Positions 10,582-21,570 of a stretch of 64,000 nt of DNA are shown here, in pieces. Position 1 is the stretch's first letter, and every line of letters starts with the position of its first letter. Made by a program: the position numbers and the translations under genes. The notes under the pieces were generated by a model that made no database searches, was not told where the DNA came from, and saw nothing but the letters and a program-made list of their open reading frames with translations. This DNA is from Harpalus rubripes (lineage: Eukaryota > Arthropoda > Insecta > Coleoptera > Carabidae), in the NCBI GenBank assembly GCA_963082715.1, contig OY720455.1:65134893-65198892 (forward strand), written 5' to 3'.

Positions 10582-11057
10582 AAATATAATATTGGTTTTG
10601 ATCATGTGTAATTTCCTTTGTAATCTGATACCTTCATACAAATTGTCTTTCACAACAACAACGACATATTGCAAAATTCTGCGTATATAGATTTCTCTGA
10701 CAATTTTTCCTGCCCACATTAAAGATTTCCGGCATAATAGGAACAATAATTGTTGATGATGTGTGTATAGTTTACGCTTAAGTATATAGTATGTTTGTGT
10801 TATTGTGAACCGCAAGGTCGTTCATTGTTTAGCTTGTATGTCGGGCAATGCCCTCTAGGACAGATTGTCTATTGTTTTTAGGTAGTTCCGGTTTGCTGGT
10901 GGTCCACTAAATCTACCGGAAGCGAAGATTTGATTGTTAGAAATTAAATAGCTTTAAAAGAGTCTACAAGAAAATTCAGGCCCGTAAAATAAAATTTGTT
11001 TTTTTTCATCTATCTTAATACTGCTTGAAATCGGGCAGCTATATACCATCAATTCTA
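10582..11057. other. Unassigned
   Basis: No gene recognised. The 86-codon minus frame at 10555-10815 overlaps the TH end and has no known motif. Confidence 0.35.
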
Positions 11058-11588
11058 AAGGTGCATTCACAAATGAAAATTAGGTTTAGATTTATGGTTT
11101 ATACTTCAGATTTAAAGACTTTGGCCGCATATTATGTAATAACTCCATTCACACTTCAGAATTTAGGGTCTTTAAATCCAAATCATAAAGCTAAACATTG
11201 CAAGGTCCAAACTTTAGGTTTATGATTTAGTTTGACGTCACAAACTTCACCAATGAGAACGAGTCTGAAATGATATAGATATATACACCCATCTTTATTT
11301 AGTATCCACTTGGTGGATTCGGCTTTTTAAACAAATGCGAGAAGAACATGGATACGTCATAACTTAATTGCTGAAATATAACCAATAATGCCAAGCGAAT
11401 GACAGTTTCACAGCACACAAGTGTCTTGTTGAGTATTGCTCTACCGATATTTTAATCTTGTTTTTGAAGCATTTACACAGTGTACATATCAAAACTAATT
11501 TTCAGATAATTTAAACTTACATTTATGAATGTTTTACTTAAACCTAAACAAAAACCATAAACCTAATTTTCATTTGTGAATGCACTTT
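11058..11588. mobile_element. MITE Y, copy 1
   Basis: Ends in AAGGTGCATTCACAAATG and its inverted copy, with TIRs of about 30 bp flanked by TA on both sides, suggesting a TA target duplication. Closely matches 21929-22462 throughout. The 66-codon frame inside (11025-11225) is not a recognised protein. Its right TA coincides with the terminal TA of foldback Z. TA duplication is typical of Tc1/mariner-type transposition. Confidence 0.85.
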
Positions 11589-12134
11589 TAGATGTCTTAA
11601 AATCCTCGCCCTACGAGCTCGGATTTCAAACCGACATCTACGGTAGTTATGATACTCATAATATTCCTAGGTATGTTATAGTTATTAACGTCATAAGGCT
11701 GATATGTAGCAAATAACAGATGAGGTTGCATGCTGTAAAATCGAGGCGATAGCCGAGATTTTATAATCAACCGTGTCTGTTATTTGCATATCAGCCGTGT
11801 GACGTTCAGTATTTTTCATAATAACATAAAATATCTTCTTAAAATTCTATTTGCTATGGCATATTGACAGGTGACAGCTCTTCATGACAATTTCATGCTG
11901 CTGAGATTTTTTTTAGGAACACATGATTTTTAATAATTGTACTGTTATAAAAAATAACGGCCGTGGCTGTTTTGATGCATATATCGGTTGAGCATATAGT
12001 ACTGTTAAAGCACATTTAACAGTATGGTATTATGAAATAGCTACTAACATACCTAGGAATGTTATGTATATCATAACTGCCGAAGATGTCGGTTTGAAAT
12101 CCGAGCTCGTAAAGCGAGGATTTTAAGACTTCTA
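11589..12134. mobile_element. Foldback element Z, with nested element W
   Basis: Long inverted arms: 11589-11677 (TCTTAAAATCCTCG, GAGCTCGGATTTCAAACCGA, CCTAGGTATG) against 12046-12134. Element W occupies the interior from 11678. No coding sequence. Confidence 0.8.
11678..12036. mobile_element. Element W, copy 1 (two-hairpin element)
   Basis: About 359 bp, nearly identical to 27290-27648. A long hairpin occupies 11687-11806: CAAATAACAGA (11710-11720) pairs with TCTGTTATTTG (11776-11786), with AACGTCA and GGCTGATATG pairing outside and the tip GAGGCGATAGCCGAG. A small hairpin, ACTGTTAAA-GCACA-TTTAACAGT, lies near the right end. No TIRs at the outer ends. The two copies sit in unrelated hosts, so it moved on its own. 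Confidence 0.75.
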
Positions 12135-12176
12135 AGGCTTGTTATGATTAATAACATCCGTGGTTTTGTTTAATAG

Positions 12177-12557
12177 TTTACCGGTTTCAGAAAATTAAAA
12201 CATTATTGATAAATACCATTTTTTGAAATTTTCTAATTATTGCTACTTTCAGATTGCTATGGTTAACAGAACAATTATTTTGACATATGTCAATATGACA
12301 AATATTCAAATTATGTGCTTTGTTCTACATGTTTATTACTTTAGAATAAAGTAGACCGTATTTAGAACGATAGGCTAACGTTATCTGTATATATTAATGA
12401 AGAGCATTATATTTTCATTTTATTTTATTTTCATTTTGTAGACCGTTGTTGACAAGTCAGTATGGTAATAATATTACCATGCAGATACAGTTATTACTTA
12501 GTTACCAGCCTACTTTTGTACATGTAAACAATGGAATAATATCCTGAAACCGGTAAA
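12177..12557. mobile_element. MITE V
   Basis: Perfect 14-bp terminal inverted repeats, TTTACCGGTTTCAG (12177-12190) and its complement (12544-12557). It has an internal TATGGTAATAATATTACCAT near-palindrome. Non-coding; only copy seen. Confidence 0.7.
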
Positions 12558-13060
12558 TAGATATTACCCATACTCTAGCTAGACAGTGTTGTAAATTTAA
12601 TGTATTTTTTCAAATACAATTTATTGCCCTATTCTATGCAAATATAAAAAGACAATCATGCAATCGTATGTTTTACTCTTCTTTACGCAATGTGTACGTA
12701 TGGAGAATTAGGTTAATCCTTACACTTCGTATGTAAATGAAAATTGTAACACTATTACAAGTTCAAGTCGCATTTTCTTTTGAAAACTCTCACTGTTTTA
12801 TGCAGAATGTAAAGATCTAATTAAGATTACATATATGTTGTAAGTTGTAAGGCTACTACATACCGACTATTATTATTTATTATATTATTATAATGGAATT
12901 TAAAGTGCATATGTTATAATCATCTAGGTTTTTACTAGGCGAGGCATTGCATAATTATATCATCAGGATTTCAATTTGTTTTTCATTGCCGACGGAATAA
13001 AATTGTATATAGATATTATGATATATGAAGGTGATATAAAAAGTAACAATTATACATTCT
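12558..13060. other. Unassigned
   Basis: AT-rich, no recognised feature. The 42 bp before MITE V is also unassigned. Confidence 0.35.
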
Positions 13061-14284
13061 TTTTTACCTTTCGTCACCTTTAGGTAAGGAAGGTATTGTC
13101 TTTGGTTAAAAAATTTGGTGGTGAGTTTTAAAGAATAAGCACGTTTTAAGGTCCCTAGAATACGATTTTACTATTTTTACGATGATGTCTATATGTGTGT
13201 GTGTAGGTGTGTATTTGTGTGTGTGTGTGTAACAAAACTTTCGTCTGCGATAACTCTAATACTACAATTTAAAAAATTATAATTCTTTCATATATTTCTC
13301 CGTTACGTCCATATGAAGAGCTGATTAGATTTATTGAAAAAAACTTTGTTAAAAATATCATTCTTTCACATTTAATGTTATTATAAATATTAAAGAATAT
13401 TTTATTCTCTATGCGATTCGACTGCATTTTATACTTCATATTAAATGGATATATAGTTAAAACATATTAAAGAAATTAAATTTCATAAAGTAGCCATCTA
13501 TGGAAACAGCTACTATATTAAGAAAATACTGATTGAAAGATGTCAGTGTCAAGTGCAATTGACATATTCGTAGTATATTTGTGTTATAATTTTGCTCGAA
13601 ATATAGGATCTTTTTGCTTGAAACTTTCTGTATGGAATTTGCATAAAATACATACAACTGTCGAAAGGTTATGTACATACAAGAAATTTAGAATCTTTTG
13701 CAAGGAACTTTCTGTATGGATTTTATAGAAAATACATACGCATTTACGAAAATTGACATAGTATGTTTGTGTAATAATTTTACTAGAAATATAGGATCTT
13801 TTGCTAGAAACTTTCTGTTTGTACAAAATACATACAACTGTCGGAAGATAATGTCCAAGAAATAAAATCTTTTGCAAGGAACTTTCTGTATGAAATTTGT
13901 ACAGTGATCAAAAATGGCTGAAGCATGCCGCTCCATACAATTTTGACATTTGCCGCTTACTATTTCCATGAACGTAAGTTTCAAATTTTTTTAGCTGCCA
14001 TAACAATACTGTCAAGAACCGTCTTGTTACGTTCAGCTAAACGAAAAACGAAAATATGCGGAAAGAAGAAATTTGTCATACTCTTCGTTAAAATCCATAA
14101 TGAAAACAAATATCAAATCAACGTACGGCATGTAGTTTTGACGAATTATGAAAAATTGAAATATAATTTTGACATTATTGTGGAACAAAAATTGTCACGT
14201 TACCTTCAGCCATCTTTGATCACTCTGTATAAAATATAGAATGGACCACGAACGGACGGAAGGTAATGTGCTGGCCACATCAGA
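13061..14284 (-). mobile_element. TH element, subfamily A, with nested MITE T
   Basis: Read on the minus strand, it ends at 13061 with ...GACGAAAGGTAAAAAA (one change in the stem) and begins at 14284 with TCTGATGTGGCCAGCAC. At least three spaced boxes follow the 5' end (near 14259, 13845 and 13662). A stub of MITE M (CATTTACGAAAATT, about 13742) is fused to the next A segment, showing deletion of M. The GT tract is short (13194-13230). Confidence 0.8.
13902..14227. mobile_element. MITE T (Tc1/mariner-like ends)
   Basis: Inverted ends TGATCAAAAATGGCTGAAG and TGATCAAAGATGGCTGAAG next to CAG/CAGAG termini, flanked by TA on both sides. The 104-codon frame within has no recognised motif. Inserted into a TH-A element. 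Confidence 0.75.
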
Positions 14285-14609
14285 TTTTTAATTAACTCGT
14301 TTTCTTTTTCTCATTTTCGCTGTCTTAAATTATTTCTTCATATTTCAAGACATAATAGTCTTATTCATCATTGTGCCTTTCTGTTTTTTGACCTGGTTTA
14401 CCAGCTGTCGAAGTATCAAAAAGTGAAAATGTTAAAAGTTACTCCATTTACCAAATGCCACCATGTACGTGTTCTTGTTCTTGAAAACCTGAACTTATAA
14501 CAGACAGATGTTGAAATGATCAAGGGTGTGGTTGAAACATAATAACCAAGGACAAGAAAATATACATATGTACCTAGCATTTCATTTATGAGCTTAGGAT
14601 TATACTATA
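14285..14609. other. Unassigned
   Basis: No recognised feature. Confidence 0.35.
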
Positions 14610-15379
14610 CAGTGTCCCACACTCTATGTTCAGTGTAGGATCTTATGGAGTATATACCATGTTGCCATATTTATCTGTTGTAAGTCTACAAGATAGAAAG
14701 AGCAAAATAGATGCCCAAAAAGAGATGAAATATTCTGTGTACTTCATTGAATGTATTTGACTGGTGTACTTTCAGTGTATCTAAACAGGTGGGCGAAAAG
14801 AAAAAAATAAATAAATAATAAACTGGTCAGTTTTAATTATTAAGCATTATTTTTTTAATTTAATTTATATCTTCTTATTTGATAATTTACTAATATTAGA
14901 CTTTATAGAAATACTGCATATATTTTACATATTTCATAAGTCTTTATTCTTTCTTTATAATCTCCAATTTGAATTTATAATATTTCAATATTCTAATCTC
15001 TAATGCATTTGATCAAGATTAGTATACCAGGCGATTTTAAAATTTTGTATTGAAATATTACTTATTACAGGTACAAATAGCTTCAGCATGTTTTTTACAC
15101 CCCGGTTCCAACGCATCTTATCGCCCTGTGTTTAAAACTATTTAGAACTGCAGACAAATTTCGGGGGAATGGTGAATACAATAAGTAAATAATTGAGTAA
15201 ATAACAGACCCTCATAAAACTTAAATTGTACAGTGTTAACTAATTTTGGTATAGCAATGAAAATTTATGAATGTTTCAATATTACATTACATTGAAAAAT
15301 TGACAACATGGTACAGAAAACGTCCATAAGAATAACATTGGCTATCTCCGCCATACTGAACATAGAGTGTGGGACACTG
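14610..15379. mobile_element. MITE S
   Basis: Perfect 25-bp terminal inverted repeats beginning CAGTGTCCCACACTCTATG (14610-14634; 15355-15379), flanked by TA on both sides. 770 bp with no coding frame. The CAGTG start and TA duplication point to the Tc1/mariner group. Confidence 0.85.
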
Positions 15380-15938
15380 TATAGTTCGAGTGGTGAGAAA
15401 TTTCTTCAAAACTCTTTCGACCATTTTAAATTTAGACTTAAAACAATAATACATTTCACCATTCTTTCCTTCTATTGGTTAAAGCTACCAACCAATCTTC
15501 CATTGGAATCCTTTCAAAATAATTTTAAATTACAGCATCATTCTTTTCTTTAGAAAAAAAGCTGTCAGTTTCAGTGCAAAACAAATCGCTTAATTGATCT
15601 AAAAAAACACCTAGGAGTGTTCTACATCCGACAAGGTCGTTCTGATGTTAATAAAAGTAAACACTTATTTATTTGTAGTTGTAAATCGTTTTTATTACTT
15701 GTAGATCCGTATTACCAGGAAATTCTCCACTATTTCAGACGATTTGATTACCATAATTGTGCCAAAATCCTTGGATATTCCTTGAACTTTTCATGTTTCC
15801 AAATAATTTATAACACTCTCGTGATACACATATGTTAGATTCTAATTATCAGGGCATGACATCAAAGCTATAAATTTATTTCAGACAAAATAATACATTC
15901 ATTGATAATGGCCTTGTTAACAACAAGATATTAGGCAT
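15380..15938. other. Unassigned, ending in a dispersed repeat
   Basis: Short frames here have no recognised motif. From about 15880 the sequence (CAGACAAAATAATAC, CATTGATAATGGCCTTG) matches 18096-18155, the host repeat into which the LINE fragment landed. Confidence 0.4.
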
Positions 15939-16689
15939 ATAATATAAGTAGGAGAAGATGAATCAGTGATAATTAAATTTGGCACCAACAATATTGAGCA
16001 AGTAGAAAATACTAAGGTACTTGGCCTTACCCTATCTAAAAACTTAAATTGGGAACTGCATATAAACACACTTTGTAGCAATTTGTCAAAAATATGTTTT
16101 GCTATTCGCAGATTAAGCTACTTATGTAATATAAATATTACTTTATCTTTTTATTATGCAAAATTTGTAGCATCCTGTACATATGGCATTATATGCTGGG
16201 GTACATCCTCTTCATTACTGAGGGTATTTAAATTTCAAAAACGTGCTATAAGATATATGTTTAAACTAAATTACAATGAGTCTTGTAAAGATATTTATGT
16301 AGCAAATAATATTTTGACTGTTCCATCATTGTTTCTTTATAATATATTAGTTTTTGTTAAAGAAAATATGTCTAAATTTCCGAAAATGAGTGATGTACAT
16401 AATTATGTAACTAGAAATAAGAACTTATTACAAATTCCTCATCATAGAACAGCCTTTTATGAAAATGATCCACTGTATTTTGGCATTATTTTTTTCAACA
16501 AATTATCGGAAGAGTTAAAACAATGTAATGATGTTAAATCTTTTAAAAAAATATTAAAACATAAATTACTACTAAATTGTTACTATTCTGTTCATGAATT
16601 TATGTATAATCCATGTTAATATGTACCTTTATATGACTTATCCTATATCATGTATAATGATCTTTGGACAAATAAAATTATTATTATTA
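15939..16689 (+). mobile_element. 5'-truncated non-LTR retrotransposon (Jockey/CR1-like)
   Basis: Encodes only the last 220 or so residues of a reverse transcriptase polyprotein, in one open frame from about 15948 to the stop at 16617-16619. KVLGLTLSKNLNWELHI and YYAKFVASCTYGIICWG match the region just C-terminal to the reverse transcriptase palm in Jockey/CR1-type LINEs, and FFNKLSEELK lies near the end. The catalytic YxDD region is missing because of the 5' truncation usual for LINE copies. A short 3' UTR ends AATAAAATTATTATTATT, a typical simple-repeat tail. Comparison with 18096-18170 gives the empty site. The open frame makes this a fairly young insertion; the clade is uncertain. Confidence 0.85.
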
Positions 16690-17263
16690 TTATTCATACA
16701 ATGGGCTACATAAACTATTATTCACGAAAGATGACTATTCAAGGCCATTTGTAAGCCGTCTGATATAATATTACTTGCAGATAACTTCATTGCATTGCCT
16801 ATACATAGGCGTGCAACATGAAATATTTATGGACATATTTTAACTGAAAAAATGAGAGTAATTTATTTGAAAATTATGTTTCTTTCTAAATAATGCCTTT
16901 CTGAAAGGTTTATGTTCTTCACTTATGTTTTTACAAAATCCAAAAACATATACTTTACTATAAACTAAGGAATAATAATTTGATTTAAACGGAAACGCCA
17001 CTGGGTAAATATTATAACAGAGGGCAGTGTAGTAGATAATTAGGTATCTGTAATCCTACGACATACGTCATTATTATTCATAGTGTGTTAGAAAGTAATG
17101 CCACTATTTACATATATCTGTCACACCACATAAATTAAATAGACATAGATCAAATATTTTTTCTCTTTCTAATACAAAATGTTGCTAAGCTACTGCTGTA
17201 AAGTGATGTGTATTCTTTCTTCGAACAAATGACCCTAAATAGTCATCTTTCGTGAATAATAGT
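16690..17263. other. Host repeat remainder and unassigned DNA
   Basis: 16690-16715 (TATTCATACAATGGGCTAC) resumes the repeat interrupted by the LINE. The rest is AT-rich without recognised features. AGTCATCTTTCGTGAATAAT at 17241-17260 is the reverse complement of a stretch near 16717-16736. Confidence 0.4.
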
Positions 17264-17744
17264 ATACAGGGAATTTATTTTAACGTGCAACATATGATCA
17301 ATCACTTCCATGGTTACTACACACTACTGTCAAAAAATGACAGCAATGTAATATTTGTCCATTTTAAAATGCAACATACAAAAATTTGTAGTTATGTATT
17401 TTCAATACGAATTTCCAATAAATTAGCCTACATACTATTAACAAAAAATCAAAACTTTAATGTAGCACATCGTAAGAAACTTTGGCTTACAAAAATTGAT
17501 AATTTTAATGTAATAAATGTTCAAAAATACCTCCATTCACACTGAGGCAATATCCTAGTCGTTCGTAGAAAGAATTGACACCATTTGTAACGTGTTCTGG
17601 AGGTACCTCCTGTGCTGCAATACTATTTATAATGTTGCATTTTAAAATGGACAAATATTACATTGCTGTCATTTTTTGACAGTAGTGTGTAACCATGGAA
17701 GTGATAAACTATATGTTGCATTTTAAAATAATTTCTCTGTATAT
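17264..17744. mobile_element. Foldback element with transposase C-terminal tail
   Basis: Arms of about 113 bp: 17264-17376 and its inverted copy 17632-17744, sharing ATCACTTCCATGGTTAC, CTGTCAAAAAATGACAGCAA and GTCCATTTTAAAATGCAACA. The central 255 bp encodes the end of a transposase on the minus strand (next entry). Outer ends read ATACAGGGAA and ATACAGAGAAA. A deletion derivative of a DNA transposon. Confidence 0.8.
17505..17631 (-). pseudogene. C-terminal tail of a mariner-like transposase
   Basis: The minus-strand frame reads IAAQEVPPEHVTNGVNSFYE, then a short RLGYC block, then VNGGIFEHLLH and a stop (complement of 17505-17507). An ending with VNGG-x-FEHL is common in a large group of arthropod mariner-like transposases; the assignment is from memory of that pattern. 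Only about 40 codons remain, directly inside the right arm of the foldback. Confidence 0.6.
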
Positions 17745-17751
17745 ACCTAAT

Positions 17752-18087
17752 GTTATATTGTTATAATATTATATAAAAATTTTTGCTCGAAACTTTGTGT
17801 ATGGAATTTGTATAAAATACATACAACTGTCGAAAGGGAATGTACATACAAGAAATTTAGAATCTTTTGTAAGCAACTTTCTGTATGGATTTTATAGAAA
17901 ATACATAGGCATTTACGAAAATTCTACCGGTAGATACCGCATCTACTAACTGTGTTCGAAAACACGAGTGGTAAAAAGTTACCGTGTTCGAAAATTGTAC
18001 AATATCTACCAGATCCATCGACCGGATTCATGAAGAATTTAATCTAAAAAAAGTAGTGATATAAAGCGAAGCGCGCGCGTTAAAAGT
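17752..18087 (-). repeat. TH-A + MITE M segment, duplicated copy 1
   Basis: Collinear with 18201-18548: TATAATATTATATAAAAA, GCTCGAAACTTTGTGTA, a decayed box, then the left half of MITE M (17911-18087). Between the two copies lies 18096-18185, the host repeat of the LINE plus GGGCTACTTGTGTGGTACT, which resembles the CTTGCGTG element end. Confidence 0.7.
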
Positions 18088-18095
18088 TTAAATTT

Positions 18096-18185
18096 ATATC
18101 AGACAAAATTATATATTCATTGATAATGGTCTTGTTAACAACAAGATATTAGGTATATTATTCATAGAATGGGCTACTTGTGTGG
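18096..18185. repeat. Empty-site paralogue of the LINE host repeat
   Basis: Matches 15882-15938 joined to 16690-16715 without the LINE between, and continues into GGGCTACTTGTGTGG, similar to the CTTGCGTG element TIR. Confidence 0.75.
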
Positions 18186-18200
18186 TACTGAAAATATACC

Positions 18201-18749
18201 TACATATCTATTATTGTTATAATATTATATAAAAAATTTTTGCTCGAAACTTTGTGTACGGAGTTTGTATGAAATACATACAACTGTCGAAAGGTAATAT
18301 ACATACAAGAAATTTAGAATCTTTTGTAAAGAACTTTCAGTATGAATTTTATAGAAAATACATAGGCATTTACGAAAATTCTACCGGTAGATACCGCATC
18401 TACCGACTGTGTTTGAAAACACGAGTGGTAAAAAGTTACCGTGTTCGAAAATTGTACAATATCTACCAGATCCATCTACCATATTCATGAAGAATCTAAT
18501 CTCAAAAAAAGGTAGTGATGCAAAGCGAAGCGCGCGTGTTAAAAGTTTGTTAACTATATTAAATTTCTAACCTGCTTCAATTTTTTTTTATAGGTTATGG
18601 ATCTACCCTGTTTACCACTTGCGTTCTTAAAATATCGATTCCGGTAGCTATAACCTGATAAACAGCTGTTTACCGGTAACAGTTCACCGGTAGAGTTTTC
18701 GTAAATGCCTCATATAACTGACGGAAGGTAATGTGCTGGCCACATCAGA
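18201..18749 (-). mobile_element. TH element, subfamily A + MITE M, 5' part
   Basis: Ends at 18749 with the complement of TCTGATGTGGCCAGCACATT and a perfect ACCTTCCGTCAG box. MITE M is at 18368-18706 with intact ends except one TIR substitution. The 3' half of the TH element (core, microsatellite, hairpin) is missing. On the right it abuts the A/T-run of a TH-B element, its apparent target. Confidence 0.75.
18368..18706. mobile_element. MITE M, copy 2
   Basis: TTTACGAAAATTCTACCGGT at the left, with the right end bearing one change (TAGAGTTTT). Interior has AAGCGAAGCGCGCG. Same position in its TH-A host as the copies at 9416 and 29906. Confidence 0.85.
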
Positions 18750-19193
18750 TTTTTAAAACGTTACTATTATTAATTTGAAATGAATAGTTCTTTGACAGTG
18801 ACATTTATCTGTCAGTTACATACATTTAAATAATTGCGTAAATATAGAGTTTTGTTTGTTTAAATCGTAGGCTGCGGTATTTAAATTATAGATAATTTTA
18901 TAAATTTATCCATAAAATATGTAAAAAAAGTATTAATACAAATATGTAGAAAATTTAATAATCTTTAATTTTTATAATGACATTAATATCGAAAAAATAA
19001 CATTTAAAAGTATTTTTCGAAGAAAAACTATTTTGAGCTTCAAATAAAGTGCCATTTCCAGATATCTAATTTGCATCAAAATCTAATAGGCTCTTTGCAT
19101 ATTAAAAAAGGTTGAAATACAAGGTTTCAAAATTTTCCTTTACACACACACACACACACACAAACCCACACACACAAACACACACACAAACAC

Positions 19194-19229
<36 letters not shown>

Positions 19230-19251
19230 GCACACACGAACACACACACAC

Positions 19252-19305
<54 letters not shown>

Positions 19306-19449
19306 ACACACATACACACATACATCATCGTGAAAATGTTTAAATTGGATTCTAGGGATCTTCAAACGTGCTCATTTACTAAAATCTCGATATGCGATTT
19401 TTAGCACGATCCCTATACCTCCCTTACCAAGGGTAGCGGGAGATAAAAA
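18750..19449 (+). mobile_element. TH element, subfamily B, 5'-truncated
   Basis: Starts inside the B sequence at AAAACGTTACTATTATTAAT, directly after the TH-A above. Keeps GACAGTGACATTTATCTGTC, the core, a very long CA tract, ACATCATCGTGAAAATG and the hairpin CCTCCCTTACCAAGGGTAGC with a slightly decayed end (GGGAGATAAAAA). Confidence 0.8.
19141..19324. repeat. Imperfect (CA)n microsatellite, about 180 bp
   Basis: The longest CA tract in the window, interrupted by AAACAC, CCCAC, TGCAC and CGCAC units. It sits at the standard TH microsatellite position. Confidence 0.95.
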
Positions 19450-19920
19450 TAAAAAATATGTTGAATGACATAGATTACCAAAACTTTTTATATTAATCGT
19501 AAATATAAAATGACGAAAATATTTGAAATAAATTTTACTCGACAGTCAATACGTGAATCACTATTTGAAATGCGATCTAATGATGACCAAATTGTGTATA
19601 AATATGACACCATATTTCACTTAACTGTGCTGTAAATTTGTAATGTAAATTACTGATTAATATTCAGTTATTCATTAACCCACTAATTATTGATCTTGCT
19701 TATTTATAACTATAATACAGGTCAAAAAATTACTAGAAATTTAATAAAAACCATACAATTGCGTTCTAAAATTTGTCTATTATATTTTTTGTTTACAGCC
19801 AATTTAAGAAATTGATGTAATTATTAAAGTTTCTATTTTGACTGAGCGTTGAACTCACTTCCAAATGTAAATACAATCACATAAAATAACAGAAAACTAT
19901 AAAATATTTTTTGTTTATAA
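19450..19920. other. Unassigned
   Basis: AT-rich without recognised features. Confidence 0.35.
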
Positions 19921-20258
19921 AGCTACGTTTCCAGCTCTTAACATAGTCACTGTTTTTGTTATTTGTCATAACCTTGAAAGTTTGTCATACGTATAATGGC
20001 TTGAGTGTTTCCAGCTACTGTTTTAGTATTTAGTCTTTGTCTTTGTCATAGCGCATAAACACAAAGTTTGCATACTTCATACTTTCGTCATAGTCTTTGT
20101 CGCTGTTCTGTTGGAAAGAGATAAGTGATGTAAGCGCTATCTCTTTTTATGTTGCGCAGTAGTTCTACGCGTTGTATCTGTCATTATTTTGGTGGTTATG
20201 TTATTATTTTTGTGTTGAGATAATATAAATATGGACAACAGAAAGAAAAAACATCAAA

Positions 20259-21158
20259 TTTTTACCTTCCGTCACCTTTAGGTAAGGAAGGTATTGTCTT
20301 TGGTCAAAAAATTCGATGATGAGTTTTTAATCAATAAGCACGTTTTAGGGTCCCTAGAATACGAATTTAATATTTTTACGATGATGTCTGTATGTGTGTG
20401 TGTGTGTGTGTGGATGTGTGTGTGTGTGGATGTGTGTGTGTGTGTAACAAAATTTTCGTCTGCGATAACTCTAATACTACAGTTACAAAAATTATAATTT
20501 TTTCGTGTACTTCTTCGTTACATCCATATGAAGAGCTGATTAGATTTTGGTTACAATTGGTCAACCGGAAGTACCATCATTTGAAGATTTTAACAGTTTT
20601 TCTTGAAAAAACTATGTTAAATATAATTTTTTCACATTTGATGTTATTATAAATATTAAAGTATATTTTATTCTCTGTACGATTTGACTGCATTTTATAC
20701 TTAATATTAAATGGATATAGAGTTAAAAAATTATAAAGAAATTAAATTTCATAAAGTAGCCATAGCTATGAAAACAGCTACTATATTAAGAAAATTCTGA
20801 TTGAAAGATGTCAGTGTCAAGTGAAATTGACATAGTGTGTTTGTCTTACAATTTTTACTGGAAATATAGGATCTTTTGCTTTCTGTATGGAATTTGTATA
20901 AAATACATACAACTGCTTTAAGGTAATGTACAAGAAATAATAATAATAATAAATCTTTTATTTCTGCAGATACATTACACTGTATATAGAAAACGTCACA
21001 AAATAATAATTTTCTGTATGAAATTTGCATAAAATACATGCAACTGCGGGAAGGTAATGTACAAGAAATAGAATATTTAATTTAGCAAGGAACTTTCCGT
21101 ATGAAATTTGTACAAAATACATAGAACTGACGGAAGGTAATGTGCTGGCCACATCAGA
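20259..21158 (-). mobile_element. TH element, subfamily A, full length
   Basis: Minus-strand 3' end CACCTTTAGGTAAGG hairpin (starting TTTTTACCTTCCGTCACC) and 5' end complement of TCTGATGTGGCCAGCAC. Three boxes near the 5' end (21127, 21044 and 20912). Between two boxes lies an (AAT)n plus TTATTTCTGCAGATACATTA segment (20938-20999) that looks like a LINE 3' tail; the copy at 58438-59142 has it too. GT tract at 20393-20446. Confidence 0.85.
20938..20999 (-). mobile_element. Short LINE 3' tail inside TH-A
   Basis: On the minus strand it reads TGCAGAAATAAAAGATT followed by ATT repeats, a form typical of non-LTR tails with AATAAA-like signals. Shared at 58921-58983, so it was inserted before those TH copies multiplied. 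Confidence 0.55.
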
Positions 21159-21570
21159 TTTTTTATATTATAAGTACAAATAAAATTATATCATATCTTA
21201 TGGATATACAGACAATATTGAAATTTTAAAGTGGAATATTAGAAATATTGTGGCTCGTTCACCATATTAATTTCGTGCTTTATTTCAAATGTTATTTTGG
21301 AATTATACAAAATAATTACATTATTACTTAATTTGAGTAATGATTACTACTCATCATTAATATCATTAATAACTATATAATTTTTGAAGCATTGTAAAGA
21401 GTTTTATATATGTGTTCCTTTTTTGAGTAAACAAACATTATAAGTACAAAACTTAAGACTGTGCTTATGTTAACAGCTGGAAATGGCCAATATCTTCTAA
21501 CAAAAACATAAGACAAAATACAAAAACAAAGACTAAAACAGTGACTATGTTAAGAGCTGGAAACGTAGCT

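Larger units (their letters stand above)
19921..21570. mobile_element. TIR element Q, split by a TH-A
   Basis: Perfect inverted ends of about 36 bp: AGCTACGTTTCCAGCTCTT continuing through ACATAGTCACTG (19921-19956; 21535-21570). Subterminal words such as ACAAAGACTAAAACAG are also inverted. Flanks read TAA on both sides, compatible with a 3-bp TAA duplication. About 750 bp without the TH-A at 20259-21158. Non-coding. Confidence 0.8.

Noticed and set aside
13925..14239. 104-codon frame as a gene
   Set aside because: It lies inside MITE T between its inverted ends and has no recognisable domain.
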